Of a stretch of 64,000 nt of DNA, positions 36,946-47,329 are shown piece by piece. Each line of letters begins with the position of its first letter. Within the stretch, counting starts at the first letter, position 1. A program made the translations under genes and the position numbers. Origin of the DNA: Flavobacteriales bacterium (GTDB lineage Bacteria; Bacteroidota; Bacteroidia; Flavobacteriales_D; Sanyastnellaceae); NCBI GenBank assembly GCA_947466425.1, contig CANIBZ010000003.1:1-64000 (forward strand), given 5' to 3'. A model generated the notes under the pieces. It ran no database searches, was not told where the DNA came from, and worked only from the letters and a program-made list of their open reading frames with translations.

Positions 36946-37859
36946 ATTGGAAGCGACTCGGTAGAATAGTCGAAGCCAATCCAAATTTGGAGTGGTCGCA
37001 GCAATACGCTGCAATACCTACCGTGCGCATTTTGAACGAAGATGTTCTTCGTGTTTATTATTATTCCATGGATGAAGACTTCAATGGAAGAATCAGTTAC
37101 GTAGATGTTTCAGCACACCATCCTTCTGAAATTATTTTTCGAAGTGAAGACGTGCTTCTTGATATTGGAACCGAAGGCTCATTCGACGACGGTGGCGTTT
37201 GTCCGCTGCAATTCCTTCAATGCAAGAATGAAAATTGGTTGTACTACTTGGGAGTGCAGCGCAAAACAGACGTGCCGTATAGATATTTTGCTGGAGTAGC
37301 GAAAGAGCAAGCCGATGGTTCGTTTCAGCGCTTTCAAGCCGATCCGGTTTTACTTCCAACAAAATCAGAACCCGATATCCGAAGCGCGGTTTCTATTCTT
37401 CAAGATGGAGAAAAAATGCGCATGTGGTATGTCGGTGCATTCGCATGGATAGACGTGAACGGAAAGGAAGTTCCAACGTATCGTATTCATCATGCGGTTT
37501 CAACAGACGGATTAAATTGGGAAGTCGATCAACACGATTGCATTCAATTTCAAAACGAAGATGAGTTTGGTTTTGGAAGACCTTGGGTAGTGAAAAAGGA
37601 AAACGGATTCGAAATGTACTACAGCGTGCGAACGAAGTCAATGGGCTATCGCCTAGGCTACGCAACGTCTGTAGACGGACATACATGGGAGAGAAAGGAC
37701 ATAGAACTCAATTTTTCTGTTGGAAGTGAAGATTGGGAAAACGAATCGGTTTGCTATCCGTGTGTGGTCGATGTGAATGGAAAGCGTTTTCTGTTTTACA
37801 ACGGAAATCAAAATGGAAAAACAGGTTTCGGCGTTGCCGTATTGGAGGATAATCCATGA
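36942..37859 (+). CDS. Five-bladed beta-propeller glycosidase-like protein (GH43/GH130-like), no signal peptide
   Basis: 305 aa; repeated blades IRSAVSILQDGEKMRMWYVGAF, FGRPWVVKKENGFEMYYSVRT; ATGA overlap. Confidence 0.7.
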   Translation: MNWKRLGRIVEANPNLEWSQQYAAIPTVRILNEDVLRVYYYSMDEDFNGRISYVDVSAHHPSEIIFRSEDVLLDIGTEGSFDDGGVCPLQFLQCKNENWLYYLGVQRKTDVPYRYFAGVAKEQADGSFQRFQADPVLLPTKSEPDIRSAVSILQDGEKMRMWYVGAFAWIDVNGKEVPTYRIHHAVSTDGLNWEVDQHDCIQFQNEDEFGFGRPWVVKKENGFEMYYSVRTKSMGYRLGYATSVDGHTWERKDIELNFSVGSEDWENESVCYPCVVDVNGKRFLFYNGNQNGKTGFGVAVLEDNP

Positions 37860-38824
37860 AAATAATTCGATACACAGAAGACCATCGTCAGCAATGGGAA
37901 GAGTTTGTTTCCAACAGTAAAAATGGAACCTTTCATCTCTCGCGAAATTTTATCGAGTATCACGGAACGAAGTTCAACGATCATTCGCTACTTGCTTTCG
38001 ATGAAGACGAATTGGTGGGTGTGTTGCCTATGAATGAAAGTGGAAGCGAAGCCTTCGCGCACCAAGGGTTAACCTATGGCGGTTGGGTGCTTTCGCATAA
38101 CATTCGTCTCGACGATTTTCATAGATTGTTTGTGTCTTTTATTCAATATCTGGAAGGGAAAGGAATAGAGCAATTGCATTACAAAACCATTCCGTTCATG
38201 TACCATCAGGTGCCTGCGCAGGAAGACGTTCATATGCTTTTTCTCGCCGGTGCGAAATGCTCGGGGCAACATGTTAATCCGGTAATCATTCCATCTAACG
38301 TTCCAAAATTTCAAGAGCGCAGAGTGCGCGGAATGAAGAAGGCGGTGAAAGAAGGAATAGTTATTCGCGTATCGGAAGACTTCGATTCGTATTACACCAT
38401 TGTGGAAGATTTGCTCGCGGCTTATTCTTCAACACCGGCGCATTCCAGAAGTGAGATACTCGATTTGCAAAAAAGATTTCCAAATGAAATTGAATTGCAT
38501 GCTGCCTTCAATGGAGAGGAAATGTGTGCGGGAATTTTGTGTTTCAACACCCCGAATTGCGTTAGGTTCCAATACATCGCTTCCACCTTGGAAGGGAAGG
38601 AGAAAGGCGCGTTGGATTTGCTTTTCGCAACACTTATTCAAGAGACGTTTTCTAAAAAGAATTACATAGATTTTGGAACGAGTACCAACAATCAAGGCGC
38701 CTCTCTAGCCTTGGGTATTTCACAGCAAAAAGAAGGATTCGGCGCGCGCACTAGCGTTCAGCCCATTTATACATTAGCGCTAAATTCCGTAAATTGGGAT
38801 GCTTTAAATGCATTTGTTTCATGA
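37856..38824 (+). CDS. GNAT/FemAB-like acyltransferase
   Basis: 322 aa; HLSRNFIEYHG...LLAFDEDELVGVLPM...YIDFGTSTNNQGASLALGISQQKEGFGA; ATGA overlap. Confidence 0.75.
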   Translation: MKIIRYTEDHRQQWEEFVSNSKNGTFHLSRNFIEYHGTKFNDHSLLAFDEDELVGVLPMNESGSEAFAHQGLTYGGWVLSHNIRLDDFHRLFVSFIQYLEGKGIEQLHYKTIPFMYHQVPAQEDVHMLFLAGAKCSGQHVNPVIIPSNVPKFQERRVRGMKKAVKEGIVIRVSEDFDSYYTIVEDLLAAYSSTPAHSRSEILDLQKRFPNEIELHAAFNGEEMCAGILCFNTPNCVRFQYIASTLEGKEKGALDLLFATLIQETFSKKNYIDFGTSTNNQGASLALGISQQKEGFGARTSVQPIYTLALNSVNWDALNAFVS

Positions 38825-39756
38825 AGAAAGTATCTGTAGTCATTCCGTGTTTTCATGTTGAAGAATTTATTCTTCCGCTCTTTCATAACATGCAAGAGGT
38901 AGAGAAACAATTGAACAGCATGAACCTTGCGCTGGAAATGGTGTGTGTTGACGATGGGAGTAAAGACGGGACTTGGGATGAATTGTTGAAGCATCGTCAT
39001 TTGATTCAAGACACACATGTCGTTCGTCTAACGCGCAACTTTGGTGCTATTTGCGCGAGCAATGCTGGATTGAAATTGGTAACCGGAGATGCATGCACCA
39101 TTTACGCAGCAGACCTTCAAGATCCATTGGAGCTTATTCCTGAAATGGCGCAGCTCTGGTTGAATGGAGAAAAATACATCACTGCGGTACGCGCGAAGAA
39201 AAGAAAGGATCCTTTGCTAACGCGCATTTACGCGAAGCTGTATTACGTTTTGGTGAAGTTATTCGTGATGAAAGATTTTCCAGAAAGTGGTTTCGATATC
39301 GCGTTCTGGGATGGAAGTATTCTTCAGTATTTGAAGAACACGTCGAAGAACATCAATCGCTCGCTGTTCTCGCATTGGCTTGGATTCAAACCGTATGTTA
39401 TCGAGTACGAAAGAAGAGAGCGTTCAAGCGGAAAGAGCGGTTGGACATTTTCAAAAAAATGGAAGTTGTTCCTCGATTCGTTTTTAGGATTTTCTGTCGT
39501 TCCCATTCGATTTATTTCATTCATAGGTATGTGTGTTTCGTTCTTCAGTTTTGGATACGGAATACTCATGTTAATTGGCGGGATAACAGGAAAAATATCA
39601 GAGCCCGGTTTCGCAACGGTGACCTCTTTAATCACGTTCCTTTTGGGATTGGTGATTGTAATGCTGGGTGTCATTGGTGAATACTTGTGGCGCATTTTCG
39701 ATGAAGTAAACAAACGTCCCGAATCCGTTATTGAAGAAATATTAAGAAATGAGTAA
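38821..39756 (+). CDS. Family 2 glycosyltransferase (polyprenyl-phosphate sugar transferase, ArnC/GtrB-like)
   Basis: MKKVSVVIPCFHVEEFILPLF, VDDGSKDGTWDEL, ADLQDPLELIPEM; two C-terminal TM helices; internal ATG at 38821 gives ATGA overlap. Confidence 0.88.
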   Translation: MKKVSVVIPCFHVEEFILPLFHNMQEVEKQLNSMNLALEMVCVDDGSKDGTWDELLKHRHLIQDTHVVRLTRNFGAICASNAGLKLVTGDACTIYAADLQDPLELIPEMAQLWLNGEKYITAVRAKKRKDPLLTRIYAKLYYVLVKLFVMKDFPESGFDIAFWDGSILQYLKNTSKNINRSLFSHWLGFKPYVIEYERRERSSGKSGWTFSKKWKLFLDSFLGFSVVPIRFISFIGMCVSFFSFGYGILMLIGGITGKISEPGFATVTSLITFLLGLVIVMLGVIGEYLWRIFDEVNKRPESVIEEILRNE

Positions 39757-40129
39757 GATTGTAATTTTCGGACTTTCGGCTTTGTACGCAACGCTATCTG
39801 TGGTTGGCGCATCGCTGATTAAATTAACCTTGAACAGTTGGGGCGCAGAACAACGCGGACTGGTTTCAGTAAAAGACTATTTTTCTTTCTTGTTTGAACC
39901 GAAAGTGTTTTTCGGAATGGGAATCATTTTCGTTTCAGCATTGGTCTTATTCAAGGCTTTGTCGCTTAGCGATTTCAGTTATGTTATTCCTGTTAGCGCT
40001 GCTGTGAATTTCATTCTCACTGCTTCAGTAGCCGCAGTGTTTTTCGGAGAGAAATTAGCGTGGAACAACATTGTTGGAATTGCTCTAATCATTGCAGGAG
40101 TTTTCGTGATTAATCTGAAAAGAGCATGA
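39749..40129 (+). CDS. Small EamA-like membrane protein (ArnE/F-like half-transporter)
   Basis: 126 aa, four predicted TM helices, LSLSDFSYVIPVSAAVNFILTASVAAVFFGEKL...IGIALIIAGVFVINLKRA pattern. Confidence 0.75.
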   Translation: MSKIVIFGLSALYATLSVVGASLIKLTLNSWGAEQRGLVSVKDYFSFLFEPKVFFGMGIIFVSALVLFKALSLSDFSYVIPVSAAVNFILTASVAAVFFGEKLAWNNIVGIALIIAGVFVINLKRA

Positions 40130-41118
40130 GTAAAATTCTTGTTACAGGCGCAGCCGGATTCATTGGTTCGCATCTCACCGATGCCTTGCTTGAAGCGGGA
40201 CATGAAGTTGTCGGATTCGATAATTTGTCGAACGGTAAATTACGGAACCTAGAATCCGCATTGGAGAGTAATGCTTTTCAATTCGCAGAAGGAGACATTT
40301 GTGACGAAGCTCAAGTGAATGAAATCATGAAAGGAATAGACGTGGTCTATCACTTAGCGTGCTTGGGTGTTCGACATTCCATTCACAGTCCTTTTGAAAA
40401 CCACCGGGTAAATGCGGAAGGTTCTTTGCGTGTTTTGGAAGCAGCACGTCAGAATAATGTTTCCAAGTTTTTTTACATCTCTACTTCAGAGATTTACGGA
40501 GACATTCAAACGTTTCCGATCGATGAGTTGGGAGTACCTGCTCCGAAAACGGTTTACGGAAGTAGCAAGTTAGCGGGAGAGAACTACGCCTATTCATACA
40601 ACGTGTGTTATGGACTTCCAACCGTAATCACTCGGATCTTCAATAACTACGGACCTCGTGCGCACTACGAAGGCGATGCAGGAGAGATTATTCCGCGTAG
40701 CATTGTTCGCATGTTAAACGGAGAAGCTCCTGTTGTTTTTGGAAAAGGGGATGTTACGCGTGATTTCTTTTTTGTGAAGGACACCGCAAGAGCGCTTGTT
40801 GGATTAATGCAGAATGAAAAAGCAGTTGGAGAAATCATAAACATTGGAACAGGCGTTGAAATTTCCATGAAAGAACTCATGGAAGTGCTCATAGAGGAAA
40901 TGGGATTGAAAGACCGAATGAACATTCGGTTTGAAGAAGATCGTCCTGCAGATGTTCCCCGCTTGTGGGTGAATCCATCGAAGTTTAAAGAGCTAACAGG
41001 ATTTGACAATGAAATGGATTTTCGTGAAGGGCTGAAAGAGACCATTGCATATTACAAGACATTGAATCAGACCAACGATTTAATGAATGAAATAGAACTT
41101 CAAAATTGGAAGAAATGA
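40126..41118 (+). CDS. NAD-dependent sugar epimerase/dehydratase (SDR)
   Basis: 330 aa; ILVTGAAGFIGSHLTDALLEAGHEVVGFDNLSNG, YGSSKLAGE, RIFNNYGPR. Confidence 0.9.
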   Translation: MSKILVTGAAGFIGSHLTDALLEAGHEVVGFDNLSNGKLRNLESALESNAFQFAEGDICDEAQVNEIMKGIDVVYHLACLGVRHSIHSPFENHRVNAEGSLRVLEAARQNNVSKFFYISTSEIYGDIQTFPIDELGVPAPKTVYGSSKLAGENYAYSYNVCYGLPTVITRIFNNYGPRAHYEGDAGEIIPRSIVRMLNGEAPVVFGKGDVTRDFFFVKDTARALVGLMQNEKAVGEIINIGTGVEISMKELMEVLIEEMGLKDRMNIRFEEDRPADVPRLWVNPSKFKELTGFDNEMDFREGLKETIAYYKTLNQTNDLMNEIELQNWKK

Positions 41119-42251
41119 AAATCCCAGTAGCAAAGCCATATCTAGGAGTTGAAGAAGCGCAATTGGCGTACGACACCATTTTAACGAATTGGGTAACTCA
41201 AGGTCCGCGCGTGGCAGAGTTTGAAGAGAAGTTTGCGCAATACGTGGGAAGTGAATACGCCGTTGCGGTAAGCAATTGCACAACAGCTTTGCACTTGTCT
41301 CTCATTGTTGCGGGCATTGGTCCGGGCGACGAAGTCATTTGTCCGAGCATGAGTTACATCGCTACCGCAAACGCAATTGTATATGTGGGAGCAACTCCTG
41401 TTTTTGTTGAAGTGAAATCGGAAACCTACAACATAGATCCGGCAGATGTTGAACGAAAGATTACTTCGAAAACGAAGGCCATTATTGGTGTTCATCAGAT
41501 TGGACTTCCGTTCGAGATAGACGAAATAAAAACGTTGTGCGCGAAGCACAGCCTAATCTTAATTGAGGACGCAGCTTGTGCCGCGGGTTCTTCCTACAAA
41601 GGAAAAAAGATTGGTTCGCATTCAGACTTGGTTTGCTTTTCATTCCATCCGAGAAAAGTAATTACAACCGGAGACGGCGGCATGATTGCCACTTCAAACC
41701 CAGAATACGCAGATCGTTTGAAACGTCTACGTCAACACGGGATGAGTGTGAACGATCGCGTGCGTCACTTGAGCGACAAGGTGATTGTGGAAGATCATTT
41801 GGAAGTTGGTTACAACTACCGAATGACCGATATTCAGGCAGCGGTGGGAATTCGTCAATTGGAAAAACTAGATTCCATTGTAGAACGAAGAAGAGAAATT
41901 GCGAATTTTTATTTGAATGAATTGAAGGACATCGATTGCATTCGGTTGCCCTTCGAAAGTGAAAATGATTTCACCAATTGGCAGTCTTTTTCAGTTTACA
42001 TAAAATCTTCTTGTCCAATTTCTAGAAACGACATTATGCAGAAAATGCTCGACTTGGGCATTTCAACGCGAAGAGGAATTATGACTTCACATCGCGAGAC
42101 TGCATACAAGAACAGGGGAGTGGACATCTCGCTTCCGGTCTCTGAAGATGCCGCCGATCGCAGCATTGTGCTTCCATTGTATGTGCCCATGTCGCAGGAA
42201 GAGATGGATTATGTCATCAAACATTTCAAAGCATGTTTGAATCAAGATTAA
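41115..42251 (+). CDS. DegT/DnrJ/EryC1/StrS family aminotransferase
   Basis: MKIPVAKPYLGVEEAQLAYDTI...GPGDEVICPSMSYIATANAIVYVGATPVFVEV...EDAACAAGSSYKGKKIGS; ATG at 41115 overlaps previous stop. Confidence 0.92.
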   Translation: MKIPVAKPYLGVEEAQLAYDTILTNWVTQGPRVAEFEEKFAQYVGSEYAVAVSNCTTALHLSLIVAGIGPGDEVICPSMSYIATANAIVYVGATPVFVEVKSETYNIDPADVERKITSKTKAIIGVHQIGLPFEIDEIKTLCAKHSLILIEDAACAAGSSYKGKKIGSHSDLVCFSFHPRKVITTGDGGMIATSNPEYADRLKRLRQHGMSVNDRVRHLSDKVIVEDHLEVGYNYRMTDIQAAVGIRQLEKLDSIVERRREIANFYLNELKDIDCIRLPFESENDFTNWQSFSVYIKSSCPISRNDIMQKMLDLGISTRRGIMTSHRETAYKNRGVDISLPVSEDAADRSIVLPLYVPMSQEEMDYVIKHFKACLNQD

Positions 42252-43648
42252 GCATTCCTCTTTCCAACCGAGAAGAAGGGAAATTCATTTTCGCGTTGGT
42301 TGTTTTTAAGTGCTTACTCTTTGCATATCTCTTTTTTCAGTATTCATCTTATTGGCAATCGGGACCCGTTGAAGGTCTTGCCGTTCATGCCGGAGATACT
42401 TCAGGATATTTCAATCCAGCAGAGTCTTTGGCTCAAGGCGCAGGTTATTCAAGCGTTTGTCGCATGCCCGCATTAGTCCCGATCTATTCAGGAGTAAGCG
42501 CGGTCTTTAATCCGTTTGTTGCTTATCAGTTTGTCATCCTTCTTCAACTCATACTCGGAATACTCAGTGTGGTTTGGGTTGCGCGATTAGCCGGACACCT
42601 CGCTCAGAATAAGAAGGCGTATTATTTAGCTGGAAGTATCTACGCTGCGTCTTTGCTTATCGCGGTTTGGGATCCGATGCTACTTTCCGATAGTCTTGGA
42701 AATTCATTTTTAATTCTCGCGTTTTATTTAGCCATTCGCTTCAAAAATGAATTGAATTGGAAACTCATTTTTTTGTCGTCGTTGTTTTTAACATGGTCTA
42801 TTTTCTTCCGACAGATTCACGTGCTATTCATTCCTGTTCTCTATTTTGTTTTGTTGAAGCGAACACACTTCTTCAAATCTTCAATCCTCTTCGGAATGCC
42901 GTTGCTGTTGGCTTTTGGAAGTTGGACGGCCTACAATTATTCTAAGACGAATCGATTCATTCCAATGGTAGATTCATTTTCTTCCTGTTATGGATACATG
43001 CCGGAAGAGTTGGTCGCGATTCGCGATTTAGTGATTGCATGGGGAGAAGATTGTCAGCCGTGGGTTCCGAACTCCGCTTCGAATTATTTAATCGCGAAAG
43101 ACGGTTGCACGACTTCGCCTTTGAATGAACGTCATTACACAACCGCCTACAGTGCTGAAGAAATGAAGCGTTTGAAAGAAGACTACCATCGCTTTTATTA
43201 CGAATTACAAGGAACATCGAAAGACAGTTTGGGGAATGAAATCGTCTCGCGTGCTCGGATGTATAAGTCGGCTTACATGCACGAACACCCTTCCGATTAT
43301 TATCTGTTGAACCGTTTTTGTTTGATGAAGCAGTTTCTTTTTCCAGCCAGAATCGATAACATTCCAGGTCCGGCGTTCGCACAAATGAACATCGTTCAAA
43401 AAGGAATGAAAGTAGGCTCTTACGCCTTGTTGCTCTTGGTGAATGTGCTTGCGCTCATCCTGTTCATCCCAGTCATTCTGAAGGATTGGAAAGGTCGCTG
43501 GTGGCTAGTTTCCTCTTGGGTGTTGTTTGCGGTTTTAGGTGGAGTGCTCGGATTCATTGAGCAGCGCTATTTGGTTCCGTGTTATTTCTTCTTTACGATT
43601 ATTGTTGCGGTTGGAATTTCAAGTTGGAAATTGAGACGCAGCGCGTAA
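42233..43648 (+). CDS. Polytopic membrane protein, GT-C glycosyltransferase-like (ArnT/GT39-like)
   Basis: 471 aa, many TM helices; GDTSGYFNPAESLAQGAGYSSVCRMPALVPIYSG luminal-loop pattern. Confidence 0.7.
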   Translation: MFESRLSIPLSNREEGKFIFALVVFKCLLFAYLFFQYSSYWQSGPVEGLAVHAGDTSGYFNPAESLAQGAGYSSVCRMPALVPIYSGVSAVFNPFVAYQFVILLQLILGILSVVWVARLAGHLAQNKKAYYLAGSIYAASLLIAVWDPMLLSDSLGNSFLILAFYLAIRFKNELNWKLIFLSSLFLTWSIFFRQIHVLFIPVLYFVLLKRTHFFKSSILFGMPLLLAFGSWTAYNYSKTNRFIPMVDSFSSCYGYMPEELVAIRDLVIAWGEDCQPWVPNSASNYLIAKDGCTTSPLNERHYTTAYSAEEMKRLKEDYHRFYYELQGTSKDSLGNEIVSRARMYKSAYMHEHPSDYYLLNRFCLMKQFLFPARIDNIPGPAFAQMNIVQKGMKVGSYALLLLVNVLALILFIPVILKDWKGRWWLVSSWVLFAVLGGVLGFIEQRYLVPCYFFFTIIVAVGISSWKLRRSA

Positions 43649-43659
43649 ATTTGAAGAAT

Positions 43660-44817
43660 ATGCAAATCGTACTTTTTGAAGACCACTTGGTCAATTCATT
43701 TTTACCGCTATCCCACACGCGAGCCATTGCCGACCTTTTTGCCGGAATGTATTCCGTTCAAGATCGTTGGAAATTGTTTTTCGAAAATGATTCTCTTTTC
43801 ATTCAAACAAGAAATTCACTTCAAGATCTTTATGTTGCACTTCCAGAAGGAGAGAAGGTATATATCAATGCACGTGTCATTCCGAACCACGAAGCGGTTG
43901 CGGCCATTCAAAGTTTGAAATCCAATGAAGCCTTCTTCATTCACGATGTATGCGTTGCCGCGAAAGGTTTGCACATGAATTGGGATTCCTTCGAGCATCG
44001 CGCTTGGACAGCAGAGACCATGTGGTTAAACGGAATTACCGATTTGTTTTCAGTAAACGATTATTTACTTCGTGCAGATTTCGCTTTAGCGAATAAAAAA
44101 AACAGTGCAACACCAAGTCAATATTGCCGAGTAATTGGTGAGGGACACAACTTATATATTCACCCTTCCGCAAAGGTTTTCGATGCAGTATTGAATGTTG
44201 AAAGCGGCCCCATCTTTATCGATGAAGGTGCTGAAGTAATGGAAGGAAGTATGTTGCGCGGACCTTTGTATGTTGGAAAGCATGCAGTGTTGAAGATGGG
44301 AACGAAGTGTTATGGGCCTTCTTCTTTTGGTGAAGAATGCAGAATAGGAGGAGAGACATCGAATGTTGTTTTCCATCCGTTCAGCAACAAAGGTCACGAT
44401 GGGTTTTTAGGAAATGCAGTCATTGGTTCTTGGGTGAATTTCGGAGCCGATTCGAATTGCAGTAACCTGAAAAACAACTACAGCACGATTTCAATTTCTA
44501 ACGATGTAGATCGAAATGAAATAAACACAGGCCTTACTTTTTGCGGAGCCCTTGTAGGCGATCATGCGAAATTCGGAATCAACACCATGCTCAATACCGG
44601 CACCTACATTGGTGTCGCAGCGAATGTGTTTGCAGGTGACTTCCCGCCGAAATGCGTCCCTTCATTTACTTGGGGAACAGGTATAGTGGAGCACAATTTA
44701 GACAAGGCCATTCAAACAGCGGAACGCATGATGCACCGCCGCGGTAAGGAAATGTCAGTAGCTGAAAAGGCTGTATTGACGTATGTATTTAAAATAACTG
44801 CTGCTTCTCGGTCATAA
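43660..44817 (+). CDS. GlmU-like putative sugar nucleotidyltransferase
   Basis: MQIVLFEDHLVNSFLPLSHTRAIADLFAGMYSVQDRWK; C-terminal LbH repeats (GDHAKFGINTMLNTGTYIGVAANVFAGDFPPK). Confidence 0.82.
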   Translation: MQIVLFEDHLVNSFLPLSHTRAIADLFAGMYSVQDRWKLFFENDSLFIQTRNSLQDLYVALPEGEKVYINARVIPNHEAVAAIQSLKSNEAFFIHDVCVAAKGLHMNWDSFEHRAWTAETMWLNGITDLFSVNDYLLRADFALANKKNSATPSQYCRVIGEGHNLYIHPSAKVFDAVLNVESGPIFIDEGAEVMEGSMLRGPLYVGKHAVLKMGTKCYGPSSFGEECRIGGETSNVVFHPFSNKGHDGFLGNAVIGSWVNFGADSNCSNLKNNYSTISISNDVDRNEINTGLTFCGALVGDHAKFGINTMLNTGTYIGVAANVFAGDFPPKCVPSFTWGTGIVEHNLDKAIQTAERMMHRRGKEMSVAEKAVLTYVFKITAASRS

Positions 44818-44861
44818 CGGCAGAGAGAGATAAGTGGCATTGACATTGAAAATAGAGGAGT

Positions 44862-47282
44862 ATGAATAAAGAAGTAGAGCACTATTTTTTTTCTGACGAA
44901 GAAAACAATCAAGAATATATTCCCCTCATTTCAGCAGAGGACGAAGACAATATGGCAAATGAGGAAACACCTGAAGTGTTACCCATTTTGCCTTTGAGAA
45001 ACACAGTTCTTTTTCCGGGCGTAGTTATTCCAATCACTGTTGGAAGAGACCGCAGCATTCGCCTCATTCAAGACGCAAACACTGGAACGAAGACCATTGG
45101 CGTAGTTGCACAGCGCAACGCCGATATGGAAGATCCGTCGTTTGAAGATCTTCACCACATTGGAACGCAAGCCACCATTCTTCGCATGTTACGCATGCCC
45201 GATGGAAGTACAACGGTTATTCTTCAAGGAAAGAAGCGCTTCTCAATTCAGGGGTTGGTAAACACAGATCCATACTTTGTTGCTCAAGTTTCTGCCTTTG
45301 AAGAAATCAATAACAAGGCAGATAGTAAAAAGCAACAGGCCTTATTCGAATCGCTTCGCGATCATGCATTGAACATCATTAACCTTTCTCCGGATATCCC
45401 TAGCGAAGCCGCATTAGCCATCAAGAACATCAACGGATTGTCTTTCCTTACCAACTTCATTTCTTCGAATATGAAGGCAGATGTAGAGAAGAAGCAAGAG
45501 CTTTTGGAAATAGCCGACTTAGATGAGCGCGCAAGAAAGGTGTTCGAACAATTGCACAACGATTTGCAAATGCTCGAAATGAAGAAGGAGATTCAGAAGA
45601 AGGTTCACATTGATATTTCGAAACAACAACGCGAGTATTTCTTAACCCAACAGATTAAGCAAATTCAAGATGAACTAGGCGCCAATCCTCAAAAAGAGGA
45701 GATTGATGCGAAGCGTGAAAAGGGTAAGTTGAAGTTGTGGCCTGAAAATGTTCAGCTGGCCTTTGAAAAAGAATTAGCTAAGCTGGAGCGAATGAATCCG
45801 CAAGCTGCTGAATACAGTGTTCAATCGAACTATGTTGAATTGTTACTTGACTTGCCGTGGAGCGAAACCAGTCAAGATAATTTCGATTTGCATCACGCGA
45901 AAGAAATACTCGATCGCGATCACTTCGGATTGGAAAAAGTGAAGGAAAGAATTTTGGAGCAGCTCGCAGTATTGAAAATAAAAGGCGATATGAAATCGCC
46001 AATCATCTGTTTATACGGTCCTCCGGGTGTTGGAAAAACATCCTTGGGAAAGAGCGTAGCAGAAGCATTGGGAAGAAAGTACGTTCGCATGTCGTTGGGC
46101 GGATTGCACGATGAAGCGGAAATACGTGGACATCGCAAGACTTACATAGGCGCAATGCCAGGACGTATTATTCAGAATTTGAAAAAAGTTGGGACATCGA
46201 ATCCGCTTTTTGTTTTAGATGAGATAGATAAGATGGGGCAGGGGGTTCACGGAGATCCGAGTTCCGCTATGTTGGAAGTCTTAGATCCGGAGCAGAACCA
46301 TGCCTTCTACGATAATTTCGTTGAGTTGGAATACGACCTTTCGAAAGTCATGTTCGTCGCAACCTGCAACTCACTTTCAACATTGCAACCTGCGCTTCGC
46401 GATCGATTGGAGATCATTGAAGTGAACGGATATACCCTTGAAGAAAAGTTAGAAATTGCGAAGCGCCATTTGGTGCCGAAGCAATTAACCGAAAACGGAT
46501 TAACGGAAAAGAACATTTCTTTCAATGATGAAGTCCTTTCATTCTTGATTGAATCATATACGAATGAAAGCGGTGTTCGTTCGCTCGAAAAACGCATTGG
46601 CAAGATGGTTCGTCACCGTGCGAAGCAGATGGCCTTCAAAGAAAAATATAAAGCTGCGTTAACGAAAGAAGATGTTTCGAAGGCCTTAGGCGTGAGCTAT
46701 GAGAAAGATAGATATGTCGACAACGACGTTGCCGGAGTGGTTACAGGATTGGCCTGGACACCAACAGGTGGCGATATTTTATTTATTGAATCGAGTTTAA
46801 CTCAAGGAAAAGGAAAGCTTACATTGACGGGAAATTTGGGTGATGTCATGAAGGAAAGCGCAACACTTGCGTTGGAATACTTGAAGGCACATTCGAGTCT
46901 GCTCGAAATGGAAGCGAAAGTCTTCGATGAAACGAATGTGCATATTCACGTCCCTCAAGGCGCCGTTCCAAAAGACGGCCCAAGCGCAGGTATTACCATG
47001 TTAACGGCGCTTGCGTCTGCCTTCACCAAACGAAAAGTGAAGAAGTTTCTCGCCATGTCAGGAGAGATCACACTCCGAGGGAAAGTCCTTCCCGTAGGCG
47101 GTGTGCGCGAGAAAATTCTCGCCGCGAAACGCGCAGGAATCAAAGAAATTATTCTCTGCGAGAAAAACCGCAGAGACATCGACGAAATCGATGAGCGCTA
47201 CCTGAAAGGTTTGAAGTTTCACTTCGTGACAGATATGTACGAAGTCATAGACAAAGCTCTTCTGAAAGAAAAAGCAAAGTAA
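44862..47282 (+). CDS. lon: ATP-dependent Lon protease
   Basis: 806 aa; [48 protein letters not shown]. Confidence 0.98.
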   Translation: MNKEVEHYFFSDEENNQEYIPLISAEDEDNMANEETPEVLPILPLRNTVLFPGVVIPITVGRDRSIRLIQDANTGTKTIGVVAQRNADMEDPSFEDLHHIGTQATILRMLRMPDGSTTVILQGKKRFSIQGLVNTDPYFVAQVSAFEEINNKADSKKQQALFESLRDHALNIINLSPDIPSEAALAIKNINGLSFLTNFISSNMKADVEKKQELLEIADLDERARKVFEQLHNDLQMLEMKKEIQKKVHIDISKQQREYFLTQQIKQIQDELGANPQKEEIDAKREKGKLKLWPENVQLAFEKELAKLERMNPQAAEYSVQSNYVELLLDLPWSETSQDNFDLHHAKEILDRDHFGLEKVKERILEQLAVLKIKGDMKSPIICLYGPPGVGKTSLGKSVAEALGRKYVRMSLGGLHDEAEIRGHRKTYIGAMPGRIIQNLKKVGTSNPLFVLDEIDKMGQGVHGDPSSAMLEVLDPEQNHAFYDNFVELEYDLSKVMFVATCNSLSTLQPALRDRLEIIEVNGYTLEEKLEIAKRHLVPKQLTENGLTEKNISFNDEVLSFLIESYTNESGVRSLEKRIGKMVRHRAKQMAFKEKYKAALTKEDVSKALGVSYEKDRYVDNDVAGVVTGLAWTPTGGDILFIESSLTQGKGKLTLTGNLGDVMKESATLALEYLKAHSSLLEMEAKVFDETNVHIHVPQGAVPKDGPSAGITMLTALASAFTKRKVKKFLAMSGEITLRGKVLPVGGVREKILAAKRAGIKEIILCEKNRRDIDEIDERYLKGLKFHFVTDMYEVIDKALLKEKAK

Positions 47283-47329
47283 GCTGTGAAATATATTCAG
47301 AACTATTTCGTTACTTGCATGCCTGAATC

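Noticed and set aside
33470-44817. Defence island or secondary-metabolite (NRPS/PKS) cluster
   Set aside because: No nuclease, helicase, carrier protein or synthase modules; enzyme set fits glycan biosynthesis.
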